Translations under genes and position numbers: made by a program
The notes under the pieces: generated by a model
The model's database searches: none
What the model saw: only the letters and a program-made list of their open reading frames with translations
Told to the model about the DNA's origin: nothing
Part shown: piece by piece, positions 33,402 through 42,650 of the stretch
Layout of the letters: every line of letters begins with the position of its first letter
Numbering within the stretch: position 1 is the first letter of the stretch
Source: an uncultured Neomegalonema sp.
GTDB taxonomy: Bacteria > Pseudomonadota > Alphaproteobacteria > Rhodobacterales > Rhodobacteraceae
Length of the DNA: 64,000 nucleotides
Direction of reading: 5' to 3'
NCBI GenBank assembly: GCA_937990185.1
Contig: CALKBI010000021.1
Coordinates: forward strand, 1 to 64,000

Positions 33402-34397
33402 TTGTTCCGAACGGATAGGCGGCGCGGTTTCATTTTGTTTACTAATGATTCACCATCCAACGACCGTGCATGGTCGTCAATTCTGATGGCAATTGCCATC
33501 GGCGCCGGGTTATTTTTTCCCGCGTTGGCGGAAGCATTTTTACCGTACATCTTCATCGCCCTGTTCTTCGTCGTCGTCTTTTCGCTGAACACGCTTGAAG
33601 AAAGTCCAACGGACATATTATCGAAGGTAGACACCTTCACCTGGACGATTGTCTCTTGGCAGATGTTCATTATCCCAGCGATTGTCACATTGATCTGCGT
33701 TCTGAGTGATGCGCCAAATCTTGTGACGATGGTTTTACTGGCGAGTACGACAGCCGGATCAGTTTTTGCCAGTCCCGCTCTCGTGGAGATGGCGAATTTA
33801 AATCGGCGACTGGCAGTCAGAACGATGATCATTTCAACGTTCCTGATGCCGGTTTCACTTTTGCTCTTCGGCACGTTGAACGATGTGCTACCACCCGATA
33901 TGTCATTTGAGACATATGGTGAGCATATCGTTATTTATTTGCTCATCCCCCTTGGGATCTCGTTTTGCTTTTGGAAAATAAAACCCCTCCTACCAAAGCG
34001 GGCAACAGCAGGTCTCGTTCGGGGAATGGGATGGGGATCAACATTTGCCTTGATGATCTTTTGCATCGGAATCATGTCAAAAATCCATGTCAACGACATG
34101 GACCAATCCGCCAATGTATATCTCTACTTTGCCTTGGCCGTCACGATTTCGATCATCATGTACATCGCGACCGGAATCCTATTCTACCAATTTGGCAAAG
34201 TTAATACTCTGACGGCAGGGATGTTAGTCGCCAATCGCAATGTCGCTCTCAGCTTTGGTCTATTGGCTGAGGTATTCCCTGAAGAAGTGATGTTGTTTGT
34301 TGCCGTCTCGCAATTTCCAATCTTCCTGACGCCAGTTGCCATCCGAATGTACCGGATCATAAGACCGGAAACGTCGCAAAACCCGGCTTTGCGGTGA
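33402..34397 (+). CDS. BASS/bile acid:sodium symporter-like membrane transporter
   Basis: A protein of up to 331 residues with nine or ten hydrophobic segments. STTAGSVFASPALVEMANLN and GMLVANRNVALSFGLLAEV resemble the two cross-over motifs of the bile acid/sodium symporter superfamily, the latter having the conserved NxNxAL-like pattern. The first in-frame start is TTG at 33402; the next Met is at 33486, right at the first membrane segment, so the start is uncertain. Substrate cannot be told: relatives move bile acids, pantothenate, pyruvate or arsenite. It stands alone downstream of the candidate small RNA. Confidence 0.65.
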   Translation: MFRTDRRRGFILFTNDSPSNDRAWSSILMAIAIGAGLFFPALAEAFLPYIFIALFFVVVFSLNTLEESPTDILSKVDTFTWTIVSWQMFIIPAIVTLICVLSDAPNLVTMVLLASTTAGSVFASPALVEMANLNRRLAVRTMIISTFLMPVSLLLFGTLNDVLPPDMSFETYGEHIVIYLLIPLGISFCFWKIKPLLPKRATAGLVRGMGWGSTFALMIFCIGIMSKIHVNDMDQSANVYLYFALAVTISIIMYIATGILFYQFGKVNTLTAGMLVANRNVALSFGLLAEVFPEEVMLFVAVSQFPIFLTPVAIRMYRIIRPETSQNPALR

Positions 34398-34499
34398 GAA
34401 CGCATTTATGCGTCTGAAGCTTTTCTGAGCCTTGATCGCGTAAAACTGCCTTTATCCTGCCCTCACAATCCGTATGCTTTGGCAAAAACGGAGCAGGCT

Positions 34500-35339
34500 A
34501 TGAAACGAGTGATCCTCGCGGCAGTGATGGGAATTTTTGTTCTGCCTTTGCAGGCGGCAGAACCACCAGCCGCTAAAGAGTTATTCAAAAACATTGAAAC
34601 GCCTTCGCGTGCAAATCCGCAATCCCTGGGCGGATATGCCAAAGGATGTTTGGCTGGGGGTGTTCGTCTGTTTGAGGACGGCCCGGCTTGGGCGGCGATG
34701 CGGCTTTCGCGTGGACGCAATTGGGGCCATCCGGCGTTGGCGGATTTTATCTCCCGCTTTTCCGAGGCATCGACGCGCGCCGGCTATAAAGGCTTGCTGA
34801 TTGGCGATTTGGGACGCCCACGCGGAGGGCCGATGATCAGCGGACACCGCTCGCATCAGACCGGCCTCGATGTTGATGTATGGCTGCGGCCCTTGACGGA
34901 GCGGCCTAGCGCGAACCAACGCGAGTCATGGTCCTCCTATGATGTTGTGAAAGGGCGTTCCACGTTGGATCGGGAGCTTTGGGAGAAAAGTTCATGGCGC
35001 GCGATTGGGTTGGCTGCGCAAGATCCCGCTGTTGCGCGGATATTCGTGAATGCGACCATTAAACGTGAGCTTTGCAAAGCATCACCCGGCGCGAAATGGC
35101 TGCGCAAAGTAAGGCCTTGGTGGGGACATGACTCGCATTTTCATGTGCGTTTATCCTGCCCCGCTGGTGTGCCCGGATGCGTCGATCAACCAGCGCCTCC
35201 TCCGGGTCATGGTTGCGGGAAAGAGTTGGCGTGGTGGTTCACGGATGAGCCTTATAAGCCAAGCGACAAGCCGCCTCGTAAAGACCTGACGATGGCTGAT
35301 CTTCCAAATGCTTGCCAAACGGTTTTGGACGCAGAATGA
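34500..35339 (+). CDS. mepA: penicillin-insensitive murein endopeptidase MepA
   Basis: A 279-residue secreted protein with a signal peptide (MKRVILAAVMGIFVLPLQAA). GGAG lies six bases before this ATG, which is preferred over a TTG 21 bases upstream. LAS-type zinc peptidase motifs are visible: SGHRSHQTGLDVDVWL (His and Asp ligands) and WWGHDSHFHVRLSCP (GHxxHxH). It cleaves peptidoglycan cross-links in the periplasm. Its stop overlaps the start of the next gene (ATGA), so the two are co-translated. Confidence 0.93.
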   Translation: MKRVILAAVMGIFVLPLQAAEPPAAKELFKNIETPSRANPQSLGGYAKGCLAGGVRLFEDGPAWAAMRLSRGRNWGHPALADFISRFSEASTRAGYKGLLIGDLGRPRGGPMISGHRSHQTGLDVDVWLRPLTERPSANQRESWSSYDVVKGRSTLDRELWEKSSWRAIGLAAQDPAVARIFVNATIKRELCKASPGAKWLRKVRPWWGHDSHFHVRLSCPAGVPGCVDQPAPPPGHGCGKELAWWFTDEPYKPSDKPPRKDLTMADLPNACQTVLDAE

Positions 35340-36310
35340 TCCGTTTTTTCTCTGCGTTATGCATCGCAGTTCTGACGACCCAGCCCGCCTTTTCGCAAGA
35401 GCGGTTTGAAACCGGACAAAGCTGGACACGGCCCGTATTTTTCTCGGAGTCAGACTTCAAGGAAACGCGCATAGGCAAGCTGGAGTTTTTAGGCGGATTA
35501 GAATGGTCCTCAGGCCGCGCTGATTTTGGCGGGTTTTCCGGTATGATACTCGGTGACGATCAAGAGACAATGATCGCTCTGACCGATAAGGCGCATTGGG
35601 TACGCGCCACTCTGGTTTTTAATCCGCAAGGACATCTGGCCGCCATCAAGGGACTGGATGTTTGGCGCTTGTATGGAGCAGATGGAGCATTCCTACAGCG
35701 CCCCTTCACGGATTCAGAAGCCATCACACGCGATGGCGACGACTTATTGATTTCCTTTGAGCGAGAGCATCGCGTTTCGCGTTTCAATGGTCTTAATGGC
35801 CGCGAACAGGCGGTGGCCGGATTGCCGGACTTTTCCGATTTGAGCAACAATCGGGGATTGGAGTCTCTGCTCAAACTCCCCGATGAGAGACTGATTATGG
35901 TCGCGGAGGAGCCGCCCTCCGAGGCCAACGGAAATGATCACGTAGGCTGGATTTTGAATAATGGAGCAATCAAACGCTTTTCAATCCGGCGGGAGGGATC
36001 TTATAGCCCGACTGACATAGCACTCGGGCCTGATGGCGAGACACTCTACTTGCTTGAACGGCGGTTCTCTTGGATTGGGGGAGCCGGTATGCGGATAAGG
36101 CGGTTTCCCGTTGCTGCGCTCGATGCAGGAGAAACGATCAAAGGAGAGGCGCTGATTGATGTCGGCTCAGGATACGCCGTCGATAATATGGAGGCCCTCG
36201 CAACACGGCGCGGAGCCGATGGTAAGACTGAGTTACTCATTCTGTCAGATGACAACTTCAGTAATCTACAGAGGACTTTGTTGCTCCATTTCAGAGTTTT
36301 AAGTGAATAG
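35336..36310 (+). CDS. secreted esterase-like/phytase-like beta-propeller protein
   Basis: A 324-residue protein from the ATG overlapping the mepA stop. It has a signal peptide (MIRFFSALCIAVLTTQPAFS). The body resembles the phytase-like (esterase-like activity of phytase) family: GKLEFLGGLEWSS near the start, RPFTDSEAITRDGDDLLISFEREHRV, NRGLESLLKLPDERLIMVAEEP, and SYSPTDIALGPDGETLYLLERRF, consistent with a beta-propeller. Activity of this family is mostly untested. Coupling to mepA suggests an envelope role. Confidence 0.75.
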   Translation: MIRFFSALCIAVLTTQPAFSQERFETGQSWTRPVFFSESDFKETRIGKLEFLGGLEWSSGRADFGGFSGMILGDDQETMIALTDKAHWVRATLVFNPQGHLAAIKGLDVWRLYGADGAFLQRPFTDSEAITRDGDDLLISFEREHRVSRFNGLNGREQAVAGLPDFSDLSNNRGLESLLKLPDERLIMVAEEPPSEANGNDHVGWILNNGAIKRFSIRREGSYSPTDIALGPDGETLYLLERRFSWIGGAGMRIRRFPVAALDAGETIKGEALIDVGSGYAVDNMEALATRRGADGKTELLILSDDNFSNLQRTLLLHFRVLSE

Positions 36311-36332
36311 AAAACCGTCTTTGTAAAAATTT

Positions 36333-36381
36333 TGAACATCGTTCATTATTATATTGAACATTGTTCATATTTGTGTATACT
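36333..36381 (+). promoter_or_regulatory. promoter with twin TGAAC-N3-GTTCA palindromic operators
   Basis: TGAACATCGTTCA (36333-36345) and TGAACATTGTTCA (36355-36367) are two palindromes with identical arms, 22 bases centre to centre. TTGAAC (36354-36359), inside the second palindrome, and TATACT (36376-36381) form a sigma-70 promoter with a 16-base spacer. A protein bound to the pair would lie on one face of the DNA and cover the -35. Short perfect palindromes like these are typical of TetR-type repressors. No such regulator gene is adjacent. Confidence 0.6.
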
Positions 36382-36481
36382 CTCATCCAGAACCTTTACA
36401 GCGTTTCAAATTCAGTTGAATCAGATTTCAACTTTTTCTTGAAATGCGGTAATGAAGGCAATCTGTTGAGGGGTCGCATTG

Positions 36482-39157
36482 ATGGGCGTTTTGTTCGCCG
36501 TTGCAGTCATAATTGTGACTGCCATTCCGGTCCTCGTGATTTGGTTGGCTTTTAGCCATGTCGCGCTTCGGCGGAAAGTCGAGGCCTTGGGCGCGGAATT
36601 GAGCACGCTCAAACCAGCAGATATTGCGCCAACTGAAGCAAATGCAGCGGACACCCGACGGGATGAAAGCGTCGCCAAAGACACCACACCACCGGAGACA
36701 ACCGAACAGGCCTTAACGGACCTTCAACCACAATCCACGCCAACGGGATCATTGCCCGAAACACCACCAAAATCTTTCGTCTTTGACACGACAAATATCC
36801 AAAAGCTGACGGCATGGTTCAAAGAGAACTGGTTTATCGCCATTGCCGCGTTGTCACTGGCAATGGCGGGAATTTTCCTCGTTCAATACGGAATCGAGAA
36901 CGGCATACTCTCACCGAGAAACCGAGTGTTGGGCGCGCTCGTCTTTGGTGGCGCTTTGATTTTTGCCGGAGAATGGATCAGGCGACGCGCCAGCGATGAA
37001 GACGGCTCGACGGCGTTTTTGCCCTCAGCATTTGCCGGGGCGGGCATCGTCACGTTGTTTTCTGCCGTGATATCCGCCGATCAACTTTATGGCCTGATCG
37101 GAAAGGAAACTGCGTTCGTCGGCTTGGTCTTTCTCGCCGCCCTGTCGATGGTTCTCGGCTGGCTTTATGGATCGTTCCTGACAGTGATAGGAATAACCGG
37201 CGCCGTCGCCGCACCCTTCATCGTTAGCGATGGGCGGAGTGAGAATACCACTTGGCTGTTTTACTACTTCGCCTTGATCTCGGCTGTCGGTCTTGGGGTC
37301 GATGCAATGAAACGCTCGGCATGGGTTTCCTCGTTCGGGTTGATCATCCCATATTTGGGCGCGACCTTTGTTTGGCTGCTGACCGGATCAGAGCATTTCG
37401 TTATCTTCGCCGCGCTGATTGCCGGTGCAACGCTCTGTATTCCGACCATTCAAACGCGGCCCGCTTTTACAGGCGCATCAAATTTTCAATGGCTCCACAC
37501 GCTCGGAGCCAGCGGATGGCCTGAGTTTCCAACACGCCTTGCCGGATCAAGCCTTATCACGATGGTTATCGTCGCGGTGCTTGTTTCGATGTCCGGCGAA
37601 ATAGGGTTTTGGCTGACCCTTATGATCTTAGCGGGCGCTCTATTCCTGCTCGGATATTGGTTTAACCGCACAGACGTTCTGGATGACCTTGCCATAGCGG
37701 TTGCTGCGGCGATGCTGGCAATCATTGGCCTGCAAGGATTTTTCAACATTGACGTCGCTGCAGCGTTTACCCGCCCGCTCAATCTCGATCTTGGCGAAAC
37801 GGCTCCAAAAACGATCACTTGGCTCGTGGCCTTCGGCATCGGCATTTCAATAATTGCTGGGTGGAGAAGCCTGCGCGACACGCGACACGATTTATTCTGG
37901 GCAGCAGGCGCCGCCGCTTTCGCTCCGGTGGTGATTGTTTTGCTCGCATTGTTTTGGGAACCGCTCTTCCATCTGACACCGATACAATGGGCGGCACATG
38001 CCATCGGCGTCGCAGTTCTAATGACGGTCTTTGCAGAACAATCCTTGCGTAACATTGGCGCTGGAACAAATGAAAGAAGCGCACAGTTACGAACCGCGAT
38101 GTTCGCTCTTGCAGCGCTCAATATGATCGCTTTTGCGATGTCGGTTGTCTTAACGGAGACGGCGCTGACGCTCGGCTTTGCGGGTGTTGTGGCTTCCGGT
38201 GCATGGCTTGATCGGAAGTTCAATATCCGGCCTGTGAGCTGGTTCACACAGATCGGCATAGTTCTGTGCAGCTATCGCCTGGTTATAGATCCCGGTGTTG
38301 TTTGGGCATATGAAACCAGCCTGCTGGAGCTGTTCATCGGTTTCATTGGCACAATCAGCTTAATCGCAGCGGCTTGGATCATGTTGCGGGAGCGCCAACG
38401 GATCGGCGCGCAGATTGTTGCGGAATCGGCCATCTGGAGTCTTGGTGGCATATTCTTATGTATCTTGCTTTTCCGCGCCTTGGATGAGGATGATCTGTTC
38501 ATTCATGCCTCGCTTTCACTGTTCGGTATGATCTGGCTGATTTCAGCCGCCGCTCAATTTTACCGTCTTCGGGCCGGAGGTGTATTCCAATCAATGCGCA
38601 TGGCGCTGGGGATGATCTTCGGGACTTTGGGCCTGTTGATGCTTGGCATTGCCATGACTGCTGGCAATCCGTTGAATACCGGACTCGTGAGTGGTCCGCC
38701 GATTTTCGATAGCCTTATGATCGCGTATCTTTTGCCCGCCATTTTGCTCGGTGGGATCGCGTGGAAGTTTGATCATCTCGACCGTTGGCTCCGCATCGGA
38801 GCTGGAGCTGTGGCCGGAGTGTCGGCTTCGGTTTATGTAGGCTTTGAAATCCGCCGCCTCTGGCAAGGCCGGGATTTGAGCGCTTACGGCGTTATGGATG
38901 GTGAGCTGTATAGCTATACCATCGCTATGCTCCTGACAGGTTCAGTGGTGTTGGGTCTTGCATTGATGCACAAATCGACCGTCCTGCGCAAAGCTGCCTT
39001 CGCTATTATTGCGCTGACAATCGCCAAAGTATTCCTGATTGATATGAGCGGATTAGAAGGCCTGATCCGGGTGCTATCCTTCCTTGCTTTGGGTTTGGTC
39101 TTGGCGGGGCTGGCTATGTTGAACCGCTGGGTCACTAAGGCATTGGAGCAAGAGTGA
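36482..39157 (+). CDS. large multi-spanning DUF2339 membrane protein
   Basis: An 891-residue protein: one N-terminal membrane segment, a polar linker rich in Thr/Pro/Glu (about residues 35-110), then more than twenty hydrophobic segments to the C terminus. The repeated pairs of helices and GILSPRNRVLGALVFGGALIFAGEWIRRR near the start of the membrane part match the DUF2339 family (YccF-unrelated). Function is unknown in the literature known to me; it is often found in Gram-negative envelopes. It sits about 100 bases after a regulated-looking promoter with twin palindromes. Confidence 0.8.
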   Translation: MGVLFAVAVIIVTAIPVLVIWLAFSHVALRRKVEALGAELSTLKPADIAPTEANAADTRRDESVAKDTTPPETTEQALTDLQPQSTPTGSLPETPPKSFVFDTTNIQKLTAWFKENWFIAIAALSLAMAGIFLVQYGIENGILSPRNRVLGALVFGGALIFAGEWIRRRASDEDGSTAFLPSAFAGAGIVTLFSAVISADQLYGLIGKETAFVGLVFLAALSMVLGWLYGSFLTVIGITGAVAAPFIVSDGRSENTTWLFYYFALISAVGLGVDAMKRSAWVSSFGLIIPYLGATFVWLLTGSEHFVIFAALIAGATLCIPTIQTRPAFTGASNFQWLHTLGASGWPEFPTRLAGSSLITMVIVAVLVSMSGEIGFWLTLMILAGALFLLGYWFNRTDVLDDLAIAVAAAMLAIIGLQGFFNIDVAAAFTRPLNLDLGETAPKTITWLVAFGIGISIIAGWRSLRDTRHDLFWAAGAAAFAPVVIVLLALFWEPLFHLTPIQWAAHAIGVAVLMTVFAEQSLRNIGAGTNERSAQLRTAMFALAALNMIAFAMSVVLTETALTLGFAGVVASGAWLDRKFNIRPVSWFTQIGIVLCSYRLVIDPGVVWAYETSLLELFIGFIGTISLIAAAWIMLRERQRIGAQIVAESAIWSLGGIFLCILLFRALDEDDLFIHASLSLFGMIWLISAAAQFYRLRAGGVFQSMRMALGMIFGTLGLLMLGIAMTAGNPLNTGLVSGPPIFDSLMIAYLLPAILLGGIAWKFDHLDRWLRIGAGAVAGVSASVYVGFEIRRLWQGRDLSAYGVMDGELYSYTIAMLLTGSVVLGLALMHKSTVLRKAAFAIIALTIAKVFLIDMSGLEGLIRVLSFLALGLVLAGLAMLNRWVTKALEQE

Positions 39158-39220
39158 GGTTTTGCGACGCACAAATAGCATCGCATTAATCTGTCGTTAA
39201 TGTTGAGACTGAAGAAATAA

Positions 39221-39237
39221 TGTTGCGCAGTGCGACA
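39221..39237. promoter_or_regulatory. imperfect palindrome upstream of mcd
   Basis: TGTTGCGCAGTGCGACA has 8-base arms agreeing at 6 of 8 positions. A second, TTTGCG-ACG-CACAAA (39161-39175), lies 60 bases before it. Either could be an operator for mcd. Weak evidence. Confidence 0.25.
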
Positions 39238-39315
39238 TATCGGGCATTGATCTCAAGCCGTGCGCGCTATATTGCCTTCGCAGTTGCAGCATTTTCATTT
39301 CGTGGAGCCGCATAA

Positions 39316-41004
39316 ATGGCCGATGCCCTTGAACCAATGACCGAGATGTTGATTGCCCCGGACCTGCTAGGGCTTTGCGATAGTGCTGTGGAAGCCGTCG
39401 AAACCGTTCTGGCGTCTGCAAAGGCAGGGGTCGGCGCACGTGTAGCTAGGGACGAACGCGGGCGGGTTTCCGGTGCTTCACTAGAGACAGAGCAACATGC
39501 CGCGCATGGGTTGGCGTGGCTGGCAACGTATGTCGAAAGCCTTCGGCAAATGCGCGATTGGGGAAAACGCCTCACAGAGTCGGACCGGTTTGGCGAGACA
39601 GAGCAACTGCTCCTGCAAGCCGCTTTTGGCGAGTACCTCGCGCAGATCGCAGGCGGGATTTCGATGTCTCAAGGCGAGTATGTGCGCCTCGCGGACATGG
39701 GCGTCACGACCGAGGCCGCACGCGCATTACAGGCAGCTCCGATAAATGCCTTGATTTCAGCGGGCGCTTCATCAGTTTTACGAGAGAAAATCGCCGAAAT
39801 TCTCACAAATTCCGAGGGTTTTGCAACCTTCGGAACCTGCGGTTTGGACGAAGATTACGAAATGATCCGTGATCAATTCCGCCGCTTTGCCGATAAGAAA
39901 GTCATTCCTTTTGCGCATGAATGGCATCTTAAAGACGAATTGATTCCGATGGAAATCATCTCTGAGATGTCAGAATTAGGCGTTTTCGGGCTGACAATTC
40001 CCGAAGAACACGGCGGTTTTGGCATGTCAAAAACTGCTATGTGCATTGTTTCAGAAGAACTTTCTCGCGGCTACATCGGGGTTGGATCGCTCGGCACACG
40101 CACCGAGATCGCGGCAGAACTTATCCTCGCCGGCGGCACGGACGCGCAAAAGGCGCATTGGCTTCCAAAGCTCGCATCCGGCGAGACTTTGCCAACCGCT
40201 GTTTTCACAGAACCGAACACAGGGTCAGACCTTGGGGCCTTGAAAACAAAGGGAAAAAAGGACGGAGACGACTGGGTGCTTTCGGGCAACAAGACCTGGA
40301 TCACCCACGCAGCACGCGCTGATATTATGACCGTACTCGCCCGCACAGTCGACGGCACGACCGACCATCGTGGCTTGAGCATGTTCATCGCTCCGAAAGA
40401 GCGCGGTGATTGCGCAAACCCGTTTCCAAACAAAGAGATAAACGGCGGCGAAATCGAGGTGCTCGGCTATCGCGGCATGAAGGAATACACCGTCGCTTTT
40501 GACGATTATAAAATTCCCGGCGACGCTTTACTTGGCGGAGAAGAGGGTCAGGGCTTTAGGCAGTTGATGAAAACCTTTGAATCTGCTCGGATTCAGACCG
40601 CTGCCCGCGCTGTAGGCGTCGCCCAAAACGCTCTCGAACTCGGGCTTTCTTACGCCCAAGACCGCGTGCAGTTTGGCAAGCCTCTCTCCGCTTTCCCGCG
40701 TGTTGCTGGCAAACTGGCGATTATGGCCGTTGAAATTATGATTGCACGCCAGCTAACGTATTTCTCAGCTCGCGAAAAAGACGCGGACCGGCGCTGTGAT
40801 TTAGAAGCGGGAATGGCGAAGCTGCTCGCCGCACGTATTGCCTGGTCTTGCGCGGATAATGCGCTGCAAATTCATGGCGGTAACGGCTTTGCGCTGGAAT
40901 ATCCTGTCAGCCGGGTGCTGTGTGACAGCCGCATTCTGAATATCTTCGAGGGCGCAGCAGAAATCCAAGCAGGTGTTATCGCGCGGCGGATACTCGAGAG
41001 CTAA
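39316..41004 (+). CDS. mcd: (2S)-methylsuccinyl-CoA dehydrogenase
   Basis: A 562-residue acyl-CoA dehydrogenase with an N-terminal helical extension of about 150 residues ahead of the usual domain, which is the hallmark of Mcd in the ethylmalonyl-CoA pathway. Flavin and substrate blocks are TAVFTEPNTGSDLGALKT, GNKTWITHAARAD, and the C-terminal QIHGGNGFALEYPVSRVLCDSRILNIFEGAAEIQ, with the catalytic Glu in that last region. It oxidises (2S)-methylsuccinyl-CoA to mesaconyl-CoA during acetyl-CoA assimilation. Other pathway genes (ccr, ecm, mcl) are not in the window. Confidence 0.88.
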   Translation: MADALEPMTEMLIAPDLLGLCDSAVEAVETVLASAKAGVGARVARDERGRVSGASLETEQHAAHGLAWLATYVESLRQMRDWGKRLTESDRFGETEQLLLQAAFGEYLAQIAGGISMSQGEYVRLADMGVTTEAARALQAAPINALISAGASSVLREKIAEILTNSEGFATFGTCGLDEDYEMIRDQFRRFADKKVIPFAHEWHLKDELIPMEIISEMSELGVFGLTIPEEHGGFGMSKTAMCIVSEELSRGYIGVGSLGTRTEIAAELILAGGTDAQKAHWLPKLASGETLPTAVFTEPNTGSDLGALKTKGKKDGDDWVLSGNKTWITHAARADIMTVLARTVDGTTDHRGLSMFIAPKERGDCANPFPNKEINGGEIEVLGYRGMKEYTVAFDDYKIPGDALLGGEEGQGFRQLMKTFESARIQTAARAVGVAQNALELGLSYAQDRVQFGKPLSAFPRVAGKLAIMAVEIMIARQLTYFSAREKDADRRCDLEAGMAKLLAARIAWSCADNALQIHGGNGFALEYPVSRVLCDSRILNIFEGAAEIQAGVIARRILES

Positions 41005-41029
41005 CTCCCGAGCCTCCGCCAAATAGGTA

Positions 41030-42490
41030 TCATACCCCGCTCGGAATATTCATCGGATCACGTTGCACGCCTTTCGGAGCAGTGACCTCTTTCCATTTGG
41101 AGAGGGCTTTGTTCACTGCTGGGAAGGCGGGACGCGGGACGAATTTACCCCTCCCCGGTTGAGGCTGGCTATTCTGGCCATGTGCCCAGATCACATCCCC
41201 GCGCGAGAGCGTATAGCGTGCTTGAGCGGTGACTTCGAAGCCTTCGAACACGTTGTAATCAATGATAGATTTCTGCGTTGTAGCGCTGACTGTCTTCGAC
41301 AGTTTCGGGTCCCAGACTACGACATCGGCATCCGCGCCCACCGCAATCGCGCCTTTTTGCGGATAGATATTCAGGATCTTTGCGATATTGGTTGAGGTGG
41401 CCGCGACAAATTCGTTTGGCGTAATGCGTCCTGTTTCTACTCCGCGCGTCCATAGAACCGCGAGGCGTTCTTCGAGGCCGCCCGTGCCATTCGGGATCAT
41501 TGGAAAGCCGCTATCGCCCATATGCTTTTGCTCAGTGGTGAAGGCCGCATGATCAGTCGCAACGACTTGCAGTGAACCCGCTGAAAGCCCCGCCCAGAGC
41601 GAGGCTTGGTGGTCTGCAGAACGGAACGGCGGCGACATGACCCGGCGTGCGGCGTATTCCCAATCCTTATTGAAATACTCACTTTCATCGAGCGTTAAAT
41701 GCTGGATCAATGGCTCGCCGTAGACTCGCATTCCTTTTTGGCGTGCACGGCGAATGGCTTCATGTGCTTGCTCGCAGGACACATGCACAATGTAGAGAGG
41801 GACGCCCGCCGCATCAGCAATCATAATGGCACGGTTTGCGGCTTCGCCTTCAACTTCGGGAGGACGCGAATAAGCGTGGCCTTCTGGTCCCGTGATGCCC
41901 TCAGACATGTATTTTTCTTGCAGCGCGGCCACTACATCGCCGTTCTCGGCATGGACCAGCGGAAGCGCACCGAGGCTCGCACAGCGTTGAAAAGACGCGA
42001 ACATCTCGTCGTCCTCGATCATCAACGCGCCTTTGTATGCCATGAAATGCTTGAACGTGTTAACACCGCGCTTCACCACTTGTTCCATCTCGTTGAAGAT
42101 GGTCTCATTCCAACCGGTAATTGCGCAATGGTAAGAGAAATCAGCGCAGCATTGCGGGGCGGTTTTCTTATCCCAAGCATCAACGGCATTGACCAGCGAG
42201 CCATCTTCGCCGGGAAGCACGAAATCAACAATCATGGTTGTGCCACCCGCCGCAGCAGCAAATGTACCTGACTCGAATGTCTCAGCAGCGGTTGTGCCCA
42301 TGAACGGCATCTCGAGATGCGTATGCGGGTCGATACCGCCGGGGATAACATAGGCGTCCGAGGCATCAATGGTCTCATAGCCTTTGAGGTTTTGTCCGAT
42401 CTCGATGATCTTGCCGCCGTCGACGAGAACGTCCGCCGTATAACTACGGTCTGCGGTAACGATTGTTCCGCCCTTGATGACTTTGGTCAT
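41030..42490 (-). CDS. hydA: dihydropyrimidinase / D-hydantoinase
   Basis: A 486-residue amidohydrolase. Metal-binding residues are in GGIDPHTHLEMPF, the carboxylated lysine in TFKHFMAYKGALMI, and further His/Asp in PLYIVHVSCEQAHEAI and VVATDHAAF. It hydrolyses dihydrouracil/dihydrothymine or related hydantoins in reductive pyrimidine breakdown. Its partners (preA/preT, beta-ureidopropionase) are not adjacent in this window. It converges with mcd with a 25-base gap. Confidence 0.92.
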   Translation of the reverse strand: MTKVIKGGTIVTADRSYTADVLVDGGKIIEIGQNLKGYETIDASDAYVIPGGIDPHTHLEMPFMGTTAAETFESGTFAAAAGGTTMIVDFVLPGEDGSLVNAVDAWDKKTAPQCCADFSYHCAITGWNETIFNEMEQVVKRGVNTFKHFMAYKGALMIEDDEMFASFQRCASLGALPLVHAENGDVVAALQEKYMSEGITGPEGHAYSRPPEVEGEAANRAIMIADAAGVPLYIVHVSCEQAHEAIRRARQKGMRVYGEPLIQHLTLDESEYFNKDWEYAARRVMSPPFRSADHQASLWAGLSAGSLQVVATDHAAFTTEQKHMGDSGFPMIPNGTGGLEERLAVLWTRGVETGRITPNEFVAATSTNIAKILNIYPQKGAIAVGADADVVVWDPKLSKTVSATTQKSIIDYNVFEGFEVTAQARYTLSRGDVIWAHGQNSQPQPGRGKFVPRPAFPAVNKALSKWKEVTAPKGVQRDPMNIPSGV

Positions 42491-42650
42491 ATCCTGCTCC
42501 CCTAGTTCGTTAAGGCCAGTTTTTCACTACAAACTGTCGGCCTGTCGCTTGAACTTTATTCAATATCAGACGGGTTGAAAGTAGAGATTTTCTTCCAGGC
42601 GAAATATGAGCGGCCCTAACAACGACAGCGTGGTCAATATTAAAGCCAAT

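Noticed and set aside
37486-38259. A 257-codon minus-strand frame inside the DUF2339 gene
   Set aside because: It is antisense to a long continuous membrane-protein frame and shows only Ala/Arg/Ser-rich shadow composition.
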